A stretch of DNA of 64,000 nt from Corynebacterium heidelbergense (GCF_028609845.1 NZ_CP063191.1:1736001-1800000), one strand, 5' to 3'. Positions 38,127 to 46,837 are shown, numbered from the stretch's first letter. The notes: a model not told the origin generated them from the letters alone. Program-made: numbers and translations.

Positions 38127-38185
38127 AAAAAGGGGCCGGCGGCGGAAAGCAGTTACGTGCTTTCGAGTGTGCCTTGTCCGGCCCC
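38127..38185 (-). terminator. Rho-independent terminator downstream of galU
   Basis: On the minus strand, GGGGCCGG pairs with CCGGCCCC around an inner GAAAGCA/TGCTTTC stem and is followed by TTTTT. It lies 35 bases 3' of the galU stop and before glp, so it should separate the two. Confidence 0.8.
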
Positions 38186-38219
38186 TGTTACGCGGGCTGC
38201 CACGCCGGGTGGGCGGGGG

Positions 38220-39176
38220 TTAGTTCTCCTGGAAGGTTTCTTCGAAGCTGTCCAGGGCGTTTTCTTCGGCGACCCGCTTGTTCAACCAGCGGTGCAGGGA
38301 GGGGCCGTAGGTGTCGTCGCGCAGGGCGAAGTCCACGCAGGCGCGGATGTAGCCGCCGGGGTTGCCCAAGTCGTGGCGGGCGCCGTGGTGGACGACGATG
38401 TGGACGGGGTGGCCCTGTTGGATGAGGGATTCGATGGCGTCCGTGATCTGGATCTCCCCGCCCTTGCCCGGCTTGGTGTTGCGCAGCGCGTCGAAAATCT
38501 GGCGACCCAGCAGGTAGCGCCCGGTGGCCACGAAGTTGGAGGGGGCATCCTTCACGTCCGGCTTCTCCACCATTGCCTTGACCTGCTTGACGTCCGGGTC
38601 ATCGGAGGGCTCGATGTCGAACACGCCGTACTTGGACACGTCCTCCGGATCCACTTCGAAGGCACACAGCACGGATCCGCCGTACTGCTTGCGCACCTCG
38701 ATCATCTTGTCCAGCACGCCGAAGGGCATGACCAGGTCATCCGGGAGGAGCACAGCAACGGCCTCTTCGTCATCGTCGAGGACCTGCTCGGACAGGCCGA
38801 TGGCGTGTCCCAGGCCCAGGGGGCGTTCCTGTTCGACGGCGACGGCGTCGATGAGGCCGTCCACGGCGCGAACGCGGTCGAGCTGTTCGGTCTTGCCGCG
38901 CTCGGCAAGGGTCTCCTCCAGCTCGGGGTGCTTGTCGAAGTGACCCATGATGCCGGTCTTCTTGGGAGCGGTGATGATGGCCAGGCGAGTGGCGCCGGCG
39001 GCGGCGGCTTCCTTGGCGATGAGCTCAATGCCCGGGGTTTCCACCACTGGCAGCAGCTCCTTGGGGACGGTCTTGGTGGCCGGCAGGAAGCGCGTGCCCA
39101 GCCCGGCTGCTGGCACCACAACGGTGCGGACGTGGCCCGGCTGCGATGGTGCGTTCGTGGAGTCGTTGGAAGTCAT
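38220..39176 (-). CDS. galU: UTP-glucose-1-phosphate uridylyltransferase
   Basis: GalU, 318 residues, makes UDP-glucose for cell-wall, trehalose and glycolipid synthesis. The nucleotidyltransferase signature VPAAGLGTRFLPATKTVPKE (about 18-37) is followed by GIELIAKEAAAAG, DDLVMPFGVL and the metal or sugar-binding region VATGRYLLGRQIFDAL. The ATG at 39176 is chosen over an upstream in-frame ATG, because the extra 39 residues have no homology. It is divergent from the 5-FCL gene with a CRP-type site between them. Confidence 0.95.
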   Translation of the reverse strand: MTSNDSTNAPSQPGHVRTVVVPAAGLGTRFLPATKTVPKELLPVVETPGIELIAKEAAAAGATRLAIITAPKKTGIMGHFDKHPELEETLAERGKTEQLDRVRAVDGLIDAVAVEQERPLGLGHAIGLSEQVLDDDEEAVAVLLPDDLVMPFGVLDKMIEVRKQYGGSVLCAFEVDPEDVSKYGVFDIEPSDDPDVKQVKAMVEKPDVKDAPSNFVATGRYLLGRQIFDALRNTKPGKGGEIQITDAIESLIQQGHPVHIVVHHGARHDLGNPGGYIRACVDFALRDDTYGPSLHRWLNKRVAEENALDSFEETFQEN

Positions 39177-39319
39177 GGGGTGAATGCTACCGTCTGGCGG
39201 GGTTGCGGCGGGGTGATTCGCTGCCGGGTGGGCGGGCGGTGAGGGGGGTATGGGGTTGGACGCCAATAGCGGCGCAGCGGGCCTGAGCTGCATAATTGAT
39301 TGCGGGAATCGTTAGCTAG

Positions 39320-39335
39320 TGTGATGGCAGTCACA
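39320..39335. promoter_or_regulatory. CRP/GlxR-type site between galU and the 5-FCL gene
   Basis: TGTGA-TGGCAG-TCACA is an exact match to the TGTGA-N6-TCACA pattern of GlxR. It lies 144 bases before galU (minus) and 43 bases before the GTG start of the 5-FCL gene (plus). A second imperfect symmetry, AGTG-TGACTG-CACT, follows at 39346-39359. The position close to the 5-FCL start suggests it may repress that gene. Confidence 0.75.
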
Positions 39336-39377
39336 CCCGTGCGCAAGTGTGACTGCACTGCGCCGAGAGGAGGACTC

Positions 39378-40067
39378 GTGGAAGAGACTGTGAGCGAGTC
39401 GACGAACGGAGACACTGCTATGGCTGAGCGGCACGATGCCATTGCCGAAGACAAGCGCCGTCTACGAACCAAGATCCGGCGGGCCCGTCGGCGCTTGAAC
39501 CCCGAGGCTCGCCGCGTACGGGATGGTGAGATTCAGTGCAGGATGCTCGCCCATCTGGCCGAAACGATGGAAGGGGCCGGGTCGAGTGGCGCCGCCGGTT
39601 CGCTACAGCTAGCCACGGTGTTGGCGTTCGCGCCGATGGAGGGAGAGCCGGGCGGCACTGCGCTGCCCCAGGTGCTTTCCAGCGCCGGGTATCAAGTCCT
39701 GCTGCCGCGGATCGACGAGCGGACCCTCGAGCCGACGCTGCTGTGGGTACCGTTTCGGGGGCCGGGGGACCTGGCCTGCAACCGCCTGGGCATCCCGGAA
39801 CCCCAGGGCCAGCCGGTGCCCGACTGGCGGGCGACAGACGTCGCGGCGGCGATCGTCCCTGCGCTGGCGATTGATGGCGAGGGGATTCGACTAGGCCAGG
39901 GCGGCGGGTTCTACGACCGGGTCTTCGCCAGCTCCGCGGGCGCGCGGCCCTATGTGATCGGGCTTGTCGGCTCTGACGAGCTCGTGGACGAGGTGCCCTC
40001 CACCTGCTGGGATATGCGCGTGGATGCGGCGGTCACGCCAGCGGGGGTGCAGCGCTTCGGGAAGTAG
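39378..40067 (+). CDS. 5-formyltetrahydrofolate cyclo-ligase
   Basis: The 229-residue enzyme converts 5-formyl-THF to 5,10-methenyl-THF with ATP. Family marks are KIRRARRRLNPEARR, FAPMEGEPGGTALPQ and the C-terminal ATP-binding block IRLGQGGGFYDRVFAS. The GTG at 39378 follows a strong GAGGAGG; an ATG at 39421 (MAERHDAIAED) is an alternative. It is divergent from galU, as 5-FCL and galU are in mycobacteria (Rv0992c-Rv0993). Confidence 0.92.
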   Translation: MEETVSESTNGDTAMAERHDAIAEDKRRLRTKIRRARRRLNPEARRVRDGEIQCRMLAHLAETMEGAGSSGAAGSLQLATVLAFAPMEGEPGGTALPQVLSSAGYQVLLPRIDERTLEPTLLWVPFRGPGDLACNRLGIPEPQGQPVPDWRATDVAAAIVPALAIDGEGIRLGQGGGFYDRVFASSAGARPYVIGLVGSDELVDEVPSTCWDMRVDAAVTPAGVQRFGK

Positions 40068-40103
40068 CATTCCCGGGAGCCGTGCCCGGCAGCACCCGCT
40101 CCC

Positions 40104-40394
40104 CTACTGCCAATGCGGCGGTCGCTGCTCGCGCCAGTAGGTAGCGTCGAAGTGTTCGGCGTCCTCGGCAATCATGCTCTCCGCGGCAGAATCCAACACC
40201 TCCCGGTTGTCGTCGAGGGACCCACGATCCGCCGCACTTGCACTCGACATCGCCCTGCCCGGCGCGGCACTCCGCGTGCGCTGGGCGGCCCGCTGGCCGT
40301 TAGTGTGCGGCTTGTCCGAGCCAAGCTGCCCCGTCACCCGGCGGGGCCGCCTCCCCCCGAAAGGACCGGTCTGGGCCTGTTCGTCCCCTGCCAT
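40104..40394 (-). CDS. Small conserved hypothetical protein with C-terminal PPHW
   Basis: A 96-residue, mostly polar and disordered protein with a conserved-looking C-terminal stretch DATYWREQRPPHWQ. Its ATG shares one base with the stop of the Mog-like gene (TAATG), so the two are translated together. I cannot assign a function. Its coupling to mog is the main clue. Confidence 0.7.
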   Translation of the reverse strand: MAGDEQAQTGPFGGRRPRRVTGQLGSDKPHTNGQRAAQRTRSAAPGRAMSSASAADRGSLDDNREVLDSAAESMIAEDAEHFDATYWREQRPPHWQ

Positions 40395-41026
40395 TAGGAA
40401 CTCATTTCGTCCAGAACGTGCCGAACCAGCGGACACAGAGTCGCCATTCCGTCTCGGATGGCGCCGCGGGACCCGGCCAGATTCACCACGACCGTGGAAC
40501 CGGATACTCCCGCTACCCCTCGGGACAGGGCGGCGTCCATGCTGTTCGCGGACAGTCCCGACGAGCGGATGGCCTCCGCGATGCCGGGGATCTTGCGGTC
40601 CAGAAGGGTCCGCGTGGCCTCCGGGGCGCGATCCCGGGATCCCATCCCGGTTCCGCCGATCGTGACCACCAGGTCCGCTCCCCCCACCACTGCGGTCTCG
40701 ATGGCGTTCCGGATGATGGACTTTCGTGATTCCACGGTGAGTACGGCGTCCACGATGAAAGATTCCTCCGCCAACAGCTCGGCGACGAGATCGCCGGAGG
40801 CCTGCGGATCGGAGGGGTTATCGGAGATGAGGACGACGAGGGCGTGATGATCGGCGGAGGACCCAGCGTCGTGACGCACCCGCCGTTCCGCGTCGAGGGT
40901 GCGGAAGTGGGCTGCATCGGGCTCGACGACCTCGGCGGCCAGGCGGTCGAGGTCAGAGTGGTCCACGTTGTCCACGCTGGGAATTGCAACTCGTTGGGAG
41001 GCGCTCTGGCCGGAACGGGGCGACAC
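40394..41026 (-). CDS. MogA/MoaB-like molybdopterin-binding protein
   Basis: About 210 residues, with the MoCF-biosynthesis fold: ALVVLISDNPSDPQASG, the signature TIGGTGMGSRDRAPEAT and MDAALSRGVAGVSGSTVVVNLAGS. GTG at 41026 is preferred because AAGGAG lies 9 bases upstream; an ATG at 41062 would put that site inside the gene. It sits downstream of htrA, as moaB2 follows pepD in M. tuberculosis. Moco synthesis or a moonlighting role cannot be separated here. Confidence 0.85.
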   Translation of the reverse strand: MSPRSGQSASQRVAIPSVDNVDHSDLDRLAAEVVEPDAAHFRTLDAERRVRHDAGSSADHHALVVLISDNPSDPQASGDLVAELLAEESFIVDAVLTVESRKSIIRNAIETAVVGGADLVVTIGGTGMGSRDRAPEATRTLLDRKIPGIAEAIRSSGLSANSMDAALSRGVAGVSGSTVVVNLAGSRGAIRDGMATLCPLVRHVLDEMSS

Positions 41027-41207
41027 GGATTTGTCTCCTTGACCTGGTAAAACGTAGCTCACCAGAGCTATCGCGTCGGGGCGGGGGCGAAGCGCTGGTG
41101 AAGGACACTTTCACCGTATCCGCCCAACGGAGGGCTGTACAGACGAACGGGGTTTTTGGGGGCCTCTCCCCCAGGATCCGGCAGCTCACCCGGGGGTAGC
41201 AGGCAAG

Positions 41208-42524
41208 CTACTCCGAGCCGAGGGTGACGGAGACGTTCCGCTCCGGCCCGTCCTTGCCGTCGCGCACTACGAGGTTCACCACATCCCCAACCTGGTGGGA
41301 GCGAACGGCCGCGATGAGAGCCACCCCTGATTCGATGGGACGGCCATCCATCTTGACGACCACGTCACCCTTCTTCAACCCTGCCTTCTCTGCGGGGCTG
41401 CCGGGGTTCACTGCCGCGATCTCTGCCCCGCCGGCTGTGTCTGAGCGGCTCACCTGCGCACCGATGATGGCGTGGCCTGCCTTGCCGCTATCCATCAGCT
41501 GCTTGGCGATCCGCTGGGCTTGATTGACCGGAATGGCAAAACCCAACCCGATGGAGCCGGATTGCCCCTCTTGCCCCAGGGTGGCGATGACCGTCGGGAT
41601 CCCCACGAGTTCACCGCGCATATTAACTAAGGCTCCCCCGGAGTTGCCGGGGTTGATCGCCGCATCGGTCTGCACTGCGTCGATGAGGGAGGCCTCACCG
41701 CCGCCTTCCCCGGTGGCCTGCACGGGGCGGTTCTTTGCGGAGACGATGCCCGTTGTCACCGTGGCGTTAAGACCCAGCGGTGAGCCAACGGCTACTACGC
41801 TCTCCCCGACCACCAGCGAATCGGAATTGCCCAGTGTCATGGGGGTAAGGTCCTTAGCGCCGACGGCCTTGATCACGGCAATATCGGTCTGCGGATCGGT
41901 GGCCACGAGCTTCGCCGGTAGGGTTCTCCCATCATTCAAGGTGACCCTAATATCACCGCGGCTGCCGGCGTCCCCAATAACGTGATTATTGGTCATGATC
42001 ATGCCATCAGAGGTGAGGATGGAGCCGGAACCCTCGGCGCCGCCCCGCAGCCCAGAGGCCTGGATGGACACGACGCTGGGCAGCACCCGGCTGGAGACCT
42101 CCTCCACTGACCCGGCCTGCGGGGGGCGTTGATCGCCTGCGGGCAGCGGCCGATCGAAGGAGCTAGAGACGTTCTTCGTGCCCGCCGATTCCATCGCAAG
42201 GTTGGTTCCGACGGTCGCCAGTACGGCAGTCCCCGCCATGAGCAGCGCTACTACCGGGGTGGACCATCGCCGGGACTTGGGGGCACTGGGGGCCACACCC
42301 GCACCGGGATAGGGCTGGTTGGGCCCAGCTCCTCCTGCGCATCCGGGGTTACCGTAGGTGCCCGCCCCCGCTACCCCACCGGGGCCGACGGGCATGGAGG
42401 CGGTTTCTTGGATTCCGGGTTGGGGACCCCTGGGAGTGTTCGGCTGCCCGGCCGGAACCGAACCCCTGTGGGTGTTCTCATTGTGAGTTCCTGGACCCCA
42501 ACTACCGCCGTGACCGTTGGCCAT
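41208..42524 (-). CDS. HtrA/PepD-like membrane-anchored serine protease
   Basis: The 438-residue envelope protease handles misfolded exported proteins. A Gly/Pro-rich cytosolic tail (about 1-85), a TM (VVALLMAGTAVLATVGTNLA), the trypsin-like domain with His in NNHVIGD, Asp in TDIAVIKA and Ser in NPGNSGGAL, and a C-terminal PDZ domain (VNPGSPAEKAGLKKGDVVVK) are all visible. ATG 42524 is preferred over an upstream in-frame start. It is followed by the Mog-like gene. In related genomes a two-component system (MprAB type) lies directly upstream; none is seen here. Confidence 0.93.
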   Translation of the reverse strand: MANGHGGSWGPGTHNENTHRGSVPAGQPNTPRGPQPGIQETASMPVGPGGVAGAGTYGNPGCAGGAGPNQPYPGAGVAPSAPKSRRWSTPVVALLMAGTAVLATVGTNLAMESAGTKNVSSSFDRPLPAGDQRPPQAGSVEEVSSRVLPSVVSIQASGLRGGAEGSGSILTSDGMIMTNNHVIGDAGSRGDIRVTLNDGRTLPAKLVATDPQTDIAVIKAVGAKDLTPMTLGNSDSLVVGESVVAVGSPLGLNATVTTGIVSAKNRPVQATGEGGGEASLIDAVQTDAAINPGNSGGALVNMRGELVGIPTVIATLGQEGQSGSIGLGFAIPVNQAQRIAKQLMDSGKAGHAIIGAQVSRSDTAGGAEIAAVNPGSPAEKAGLKKGDVVVKMDGRPIESGVALIAAVRSHQVGDVVNLVVRDGKDGPERNVSVTLGSE

Positions 42525-42837
42525 GTTCTCTTCGCTTCCTTTCCTCTTGCCCCGCTTCACCGAAATTCGCCCGGCTGCCGGGGAGCCCTGGCGTGGGCCA
42601 CCCACGGCAGCGGAGGAATGCGTGAATGACGCACAAATCGAACTACGTAGTGAGTATGGGCGATCAACTTGGGGGTTTGCCACCAGAAGGGCTTGCCTTG
42701 TGCTGCGAGGTTACCGCCTCTTCTCTAGTCCCCACCCACCCCAAGATCCCCATCGCACACAGCAAATTCACAGTAAACGCTCACGGAGGCGCTCGTGGCG
42801 CACCGTCGGGGGCGCTCCTGTGCCCCCGAACGCGAAA
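42525..42837 (-). other. htrA upstream region
   Basis: This gap of about 310 bases lies between the htrA start and the rpmF terminator. I see no gene. It should contain the htrA promoter on the minus strand, but I cannot pick a convincing pair of hexamers. There is no remnant of a response regulator or histidine kinase in any frame. Confidence 0.5.
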
Positions 42838-42888
42838 GCCCCCACTGCTATCCCGTCCATTCACGTGGATGGGATAAGCAGCGGGGGC
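42838..42888 (-). terminator. Strong hairpin terminator after rpmF
   Basis: Arms GCCCCC-A-CTGCT-ATCCC-GTCCA and TGGA-TGGGAT-AAGCAG-CGGGGGC pair over about 22 bases with few mismatches, around a TTCACG loop. In the rpmF direction the stem is followed by CTTTCG, a weak T-run. It lies 33 bases 3' of the rpmF stop. Confidence 0.8.
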
Positions 42889-42920
42889 AAGAGGTCGGTC
42901 TCCTATTCGGAGCCGGTGGC

Positions 42921-43088
42921 CTAGTCCAGATCGATGAGGCCGAGCTTGGCGGCCTTGACCAGACGGCGGGGGATCTGCACCTCGCGGCCCTGGATCTTCA
43001 CCGTCTGGAGGGCGACGTTATCGGCCTTCCACTGGGAACGGCGAGTGCGGGTGTTGGCGCGCGACATGCGGCGCTTGGGAACTGCCAT
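42921..43088 (-). CDS. rpmF: 50S ribosomal protein L32
   Basis: A 55-residue L32 beginning [20 protein letters not shown] and ending [10 protein letters not shown]. It has no Cys, so it is the zinc-free type. The ATG follows GGAGGG 10-14 bases upstream. It is 15 bases downstream of rpmE on the same strand, so the two share an operon. Confidence 0.95.
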   Translation of the reverse strand: MAVPKRRMSRANTRTRRSQWKADNVALQTVKIQGREVQIPRRLVKAAKLGLIDLD

Positions 43089-43103
43089 TGTTCTCTACCC
43101 TCC

Positions 43104-43367
43104 TTACTTCTTCTTGCGACGGGAAACGGAGCCGTAACGGCGCTGGAACTTCTCGACTCGGCCAGCGGTGTCCATGACACGCTGCGCGCCGGTCCAGAAG
43201 GGGTGGGACTCGCTGGTGACGTCCACGACGATCAGCGGGTACTCGTTGCCATCTTCCCATTCCACGGTGCGCTGGGACGTCGCGGTGGAGCGGGTCAAAA
43301 AGGAGTGACCGGTGCTCGCGTCCTTGAACACCACTGGATGGTAATCCGGGTGGATATCCTTCTTCAT
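43104..43367 (-). CDS. rpmE2: 50S ribosomal protein L31 type B
   Basis: An 87-residue L31 of the zinc-free (type B) class: [20 protein letters not shown] at the start and [21 protein letters not shown] near the end, with no Cys. The basic tail is SRRKKK. It is the first gene of the rpmE2-rpmF pair, divergent from the rpmB operon. The upstream region has a candidate minus-strand -10 (TATAAG, 43501-43506). Confidence 0.96.
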   Translation of the reverse strand: MKKDIHPDYHPVVFKDASTGHSFLTRSTATSQRTVEWEDGNEYPLIVVDVTSESHPFWTGAQRVMDTAGRVEKFQRRYGSVSRRKKK

Positions 43368-43752
43368 ATGTTCTGATCCCTCAGGTTGCTACAGCAGGTC
43401 GGTCCCCATCAACAGGGTGGGGTCGTGCCTGCGTTGGGTTCGGTTGTGTTTTGGAGGGACAACGCCAACAACCTGGCGCTCCCTCGGCACAACCGCTCAC
43501 CTTATATCCTCCCCGCCCTCCACTGGAAATCGCTGGGTACCGCGCATGGAAGCAACGTCCGTGGGAGTGGGCCTCGAGCATGCGAAACACCGATTAGGTC
43601 CTCGGCGCAGGCTGAAGTAAGCTATCCAATCGCTGTTGTCTATGTAAACGTCATCGCTGGTCAGCGCAGCGCCCCGGCCCTCTCCCGGCCCGTCTAACCG
43701 CGGAGAACCACCGGTGCGGCACTCGCCTGCTGCCAGCGGAAGGAGAAAACCC
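43368..43752. promoter_or_regulatory. Divergent region between rpmE2 and the rpmB operon
   Basis: 385 bases without a gene separate two divergent ribosomal operons. TATAAG on the minus strand (43501-43506) could be the rpmE2 -10, which would leave a leader of about 125 bases, long enough for autoregulation. AGGAG at 43741-43745 is the rpmB ribosome site. I looked for a Zur-type palindrome and did not find one. Confidence 0.4.
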
Positions 43753-43989
43753 ATGTCGGCATATTGCCAGGTCACGGGTCGGAAACCGCAGTTCGGCAAG
43801 TCCGTTTCCCACTCGCACCGCCGCACGAGCCGCCGCTGGAACCCGAATATCCAGCGCCGGTCGTTCTACCTGCCCTCCGAAGGTCGCACGATCAAGCTGA
43901 ACGTGTCCACCAAGGGCCTAAAGACCATCGACCGCGATGGCATCGAGGCTGTCGTGGCCAAGATCCGAGCCCGTGGGGAGAAGATCTAA
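43753..43989 (+). CDS. rpmB: 50S ribosomal protein L28
   Basis: A 78-residue L28: [20 protein letters not shown], then [14 protein letters not shown] and the C-terminal [17 protein letters not shown]. Only one Cys is present, so the zinc-binding Cys pairs of C+ forms are absent. ATG with GGAAGGAG upstream. First gene of an rpmB-rpmG-rpsN-rpsR operon with very short gaps. Confidence 0.96.
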
Positions 43990-43991
43990 CA

Positions 43992-44156
43992 ATGGCACGT
44001 AACGATATCCGCCCGATCATCAAGCTGAAGTCTACGGCTGGCACTGGCTACACCTACGTCACCCGCAAGAACAAGCGAAACAACCCGGATCGAATCACGC
44101 TGAAGAAGTTCGACCCGATCGTCCGCAAGCACGTCGAATTCCGCGAGGAGCGATAG
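43992..44156 (+). CDS. rpmG: 50S ribosomal protein L33
   Basis: A 54-residue L33: [20 protein letters not shown], ending [14 protein letters not shown]. No Cys, so a zinc-free form. It starts two bases after the rpmB stop. Confidence 0.96.
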
Positions 44157-44158
44157 AT

Positions 44159-44464
44159 ATGGCGAAGAAGTCCATGATCGCCAAGAACGAGCAGCGCAAG
44201 GAAATCGTCGCCCGCTATGCGGAGCGTCGCGCCGAGCTCAAGAAGATCATCTGCAATCCCAAGACGTCCGATGAGGACCGCATGGAGGCCCAGTGGGAGC
44301 TGAACCGTCAGCCCCGCGACGCTTCCCCCGTGCGTGTCCGTAACCGCGATGCTGCCGACGGCCGTCCGCGCGGCTACCTGCGCAAGTTCGGCCTCTCCCG
44401 CGTCCGCGTCCGCGAGATGGCGCACCGCGGTGAGCTGCCCGGCGTCCGTAAGTCCAGCTGGTAA
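44159..44464 (+). CDS. rpsN: 30S ribosomal protein S14 (long, zinc-free form)
   Basis: A 101-residue S14 with [20 protein letters not shown] at the start and the conserved end [28 protein letters not shown]. The long form has no CxxC zinc pairs. It starts two bases after rpmG. Confidence 0.96.
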   Translation: MAKKSMIAKNEQRKEIVARYAERRAELKKIICNPKTSDEDRMEAQWELNRQPRDASPVRVRNRDAADGRPRGYLRKFGLSRVRVREMAHRGELPGVRKSSW

Positions 44465-44479
44465 GGGGAACTGTCACAA

Positions 44480-44728
44480 ATGAAGCGCACCAACATGAAG
44501 AAGGCGCGGATGGAGCAGACCCGTCGCCCGAAGAAGAACCCGCTCAAGACTGAGGGGATCGAGACCGTCGACTACAAGAACTACGCCCTGCTGCGCAAGT
44601 TCATCTCCGACCGGGGCAAGATCCGCTCCCGTCGAGTCACCGGCTTGACCCCGCAACAGCAGCGTCAGGTCGCTACGGCGATTAAGAACGCCCGGGAAAT
44701 GGCGCTGCTGCCGTTCCACAGCCGCTGA
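44480..44728 (+). CDS. rpsR: 30S ribosomal protein S18
   Basis: An 82-residue S18: [40 protein letters not shown] and [19 protein letters not shown] are diagnostic. No Cys. Last gene of the operon, followed at 32 bases by a clear terminator. Confidence 0.96.
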   Translation: MKRTNMKKARMEQTRRPKKNPLKTEGIETVDYKNYALLRKFISDRGKIRSRRVTGLTPQQQRQVATAIKNAREMALLPFHSR

Positions 44729-44759
44729 TCCGGCTTTTCCGAACGACGATTACACAGAC

Positions 44760-44802
44760 ACACAAAACCCGCCCTTCCACTTGTGGAGGGCGGGTTTTGT
44801 GT
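44760..44802. terminator. Bidirectional-looking terminator after rpsR
   Basis: ACACAAAACCCGCCC-TTCCA pairs with TGGA-GGGCGGGTTTTGTGT with one bulge around a CTTG loop; the 3' arm ends in TTTTGTGT. It lies about 30 bases after the rpsR stop. Confidence 0.9.
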
Positions 44803-44963
44803 CCTTTAGTTACCGTTTCACCAGCCGCTGGGCCTTCGATAACCACTGGTTTCCAGCTCTAGGCCCCTGCCCGATCCCCTACGTGGCAGGGAGCCCGGGG
44901 ATGTGGTGGAGTTGTGAGGTACGAGCTCAGCCATCATCGGAGCACAGCACAATCAGGAGCACG

Positions 44964-45683
44964 ATGAACCAACAGCCAAATCCCTACGGCAACTACGGGC
45001 CATCCGGACCCGGTCCAGTGCCGCCGACCTACGGCCATCACACGCAGAACCAGGGCCAGCCGACTCCATCTGTTCCGTCGGCGTACGGACCGCCCCATCC
45101 CCAGAGCTCTCCCTATCCGAGCAACAACCCTACGACCCTCGCGGGTCGTCCCGCCGGAGCTTGGATGCGCTTTCTGGCCTACGTGCTAGACACTGTCTTC
45201 ATTGGGCTCGCGCAGTTCCCACTGGACAGTATCTTCCCCAAACTTGCACCCACTGAAGACTTCTCCTACAGGCTCGAGCGCGTTCAATCTCTGCGGGAAT
45301 TCGGGGAGGTCCTCAGCGGGGCCGTCTCCATACCTAACGTCGTCATGTCCCAGGTGGTTGCCGTTGCTCTATGGCTGATTTACCGGACGCTGATGGAGCA
45401 CCACTTCGGGGCCACCCTTGGCAAGATGTTTGCCAATCTGCGGGTGGTCTCCCGGAACTACCAGCACCCCAGCTATGGGCAGGCGCTCAAGCGGAATGCC
45501 TGGTTTGCCGCCACGCTGCCCCTCCTTATCTTTTTGCAGATCAGCGGCCCCCTAACGGGAATGGCAATCGTGGGTGCCGCCGGATTTGTCATCCAGGTCG
45601 CCTTGGGCATCAACATTGCCGCAAACCCCTACCGCCGCCATGTTTGCGATAGCTGGGCGGATAGCAGCGTGGTCAATAAGTAA
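44964..45683 (+). CDS. RDD-family membrane protein 1
   Basis: A 239-residue protein with a Pro/Asn/Tyr/Gly-rich N-terminal tail (about 65 residues, MNQQPNPYGNYGPSGPGP) and an RDD domain: GRPAGAWMRFLAYVLDTVF with Arg and Asp in the first TM, EHHFGATLGKMFANLRVV in the loop and three or so TM segments. ATG follows CAGGAG at 5-10 bases. It begins a cluster of related membrane genes. RDD proteins are poorly characterised; some act in ion transport or stress. Confidence 0.85.
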   Translation: MNQQPNPYGNYGPSGPGPVPPTYGHHTQNQGQPTPSVPSAYGPPHPQSSPYPSNNPTTLAGRPAGAWMRFLAYVLDTVFIGLAQFPLDSIFPKLAPTEDFSYRLERVQSLREFGEVLSGAVSIPNVVMSQVVAVALWLIYRTLMEHHFGATLGKMFANLRVVSRNYQHPSYGQALKRNAWFAATLPLLIFLQISGPLTGMAIVGAAGFVIQVALGINIAANPYRRHVCDSWADSSVVNK

Positions 45684-45799
45684 CCACCGAGCAGCCTCCG
45701 AGCTGCTTCCCCCTCCCGAAAGCGCGTGGAACGTTCCCCGAAGAGTGTGACTAACGTCCCAAGCGCACCGGCGCTCAGGTTCCTCTAAGGTAGTTAGAC

Positions 45800-46015
45800 A
45801 TGACATCCCCCGACAGCTCAGATGATTCCACCACCGTGAAAAACAACGAACGCCCCGCTGCTCCGCAGGCGGCCTCACCTGGCGACCACAACGAGGCCCC
45901 CAACGGTGAAGCCGGTCCCTCCAACGACTCTGCAACGGACTCCGGCAACCCGCAAGGCACCCAGCCCAACTATGGGGTGGATCCCGACGGACTCACCGAG
46001 AACTCCAGAGCTTAA
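45800..46015 (+). CDS. Small acidic disordered hypothetical protein
   Basis: A 71-residue open frame with ATG (45800) after AAGG. The product is rich in Ser, Asp, Asn, Pro and Gly, has no hydrophobic segment, and ends NYGVDPDGLTENSRA. It resembles the tail regions of the neighbouring RDD proteins in composition. Its reality rests on position and codon usage only. Confidence 0.5.
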   Translation: MTSPDSSDDSTTVKNNERPAAPQAASPGDHNEAPNGEAGPSNDSATDSGNPQGTQPNYGVDPDGLTENSRA

Positions 46016-46091
46016 TCCGAAATAGTAGAATTCCATCCGGCCGCGCGACCACCCGGCCCCCCACCCGAGACGTAAGTGAAAGTGAGATGTA

Positions 46092-46748
46092 ATGACGAAC
46101 CCCTATGGTTCTGACACCCCAGACAACCCCTACGCCTCTTCCAACAACCCCGGCCAGTACCCCGGCTCCGCAGGAGGCTTCAACCCCGCGCAACAGCCAG
46201 GTGAAACCACCGGGCAGCCGTATGGCGCCTTCCCCAATGCCGAGGCCAACAACCAGCTCCAGGGAGGCCAAGCTGCAAGTGCGGGAATTCGCTTAGGGGC
46301 CTTTGTCATTGATGCTCTGCTCGTAGGAATCGTTGGCTTGCTGATCAGCATGCTGCTGCTCGGGGGCGACTTCATGGCCGCATTCCGGGCGGCCCAGAAC
46401 GGGAACGACAACGCGGCAGCGGCTATACCCTCGTGGAAGTACGCTCTTGATTCCATTCTGGGTGTTGTGATCTGGTTCGCCTATCGCGTGGGAATGGAGA
46501 CCGGAGCCGAGGGCACGTTGGGGAAGAAGATCCTCGGCCTGAAGGTCATCGGCGAGGATGGCGGCAAGCTGCCAGCCGGCCGCTCCTTTATCCGCAACAT
46601 CTGGTACCTCATCGCTGCCCTCCCGTCCACAATCGCCTCCATCGCACAGATCGCCATCATGATCGTCCTTGGGGTCACTCTTTCCCGGGATGCGCGGCAC
46701 CAGCATCAGCCCGACAAGTGGGCTAAGGCGCTCGTCGTCCGCAAGTAG
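46092..46748 (+). CDS. RDD-family membrane protein 2
   Basis: A 218-residue protein with an Asn/Pro/Tyr/Gln-rich tail (MTNPYGSDTPDNPYASSNNP) of about 60 residues followed by an RDD domain: SAGIRLGAFVIDALLVGIVG, AYRVGMETGAEGTLGKKILG and a C-terminal TM with the terminal DKWAKALVVRK. It is paralogous to the RDD genes on either side. GTGAG lies shortly before the ATG. Confidence 0.87.
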   Translation: MTNPYGSDTPDNPYASSNNPGQYPGSAGGFNPAQQPGETTGQPYGAFPNAEANNQLQGGQAASAGIRLGAFVIDALLVGIVGLLISMLLLGGDFMAAFRAAQNGNDNAAAAIPSWKYALDSILGVVIWFAYRVGMETGAEGTLGKKILGLKVIGEDGGKLPAGRSFIRNIWYLIAALPSTIASIAQIAIMIVLGVTLSRDARHQHQPDKWAKALVVRK

Positions 46749-46837
46749 CTAAGCACCACCGCAGTTTTCGGGCTGTGGAACTCCTGGGCTCGGACTCCCC
46801 CTTCCGGGCCCTTTTCTCATTCCAGCAAGGAACGCCA

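Noticed and set aside
43368..43752. Zur box before the ribosomal operons
   Set aside because: No palindrome of the expected TGAAAATNNTTTTCA type was found on either strand.
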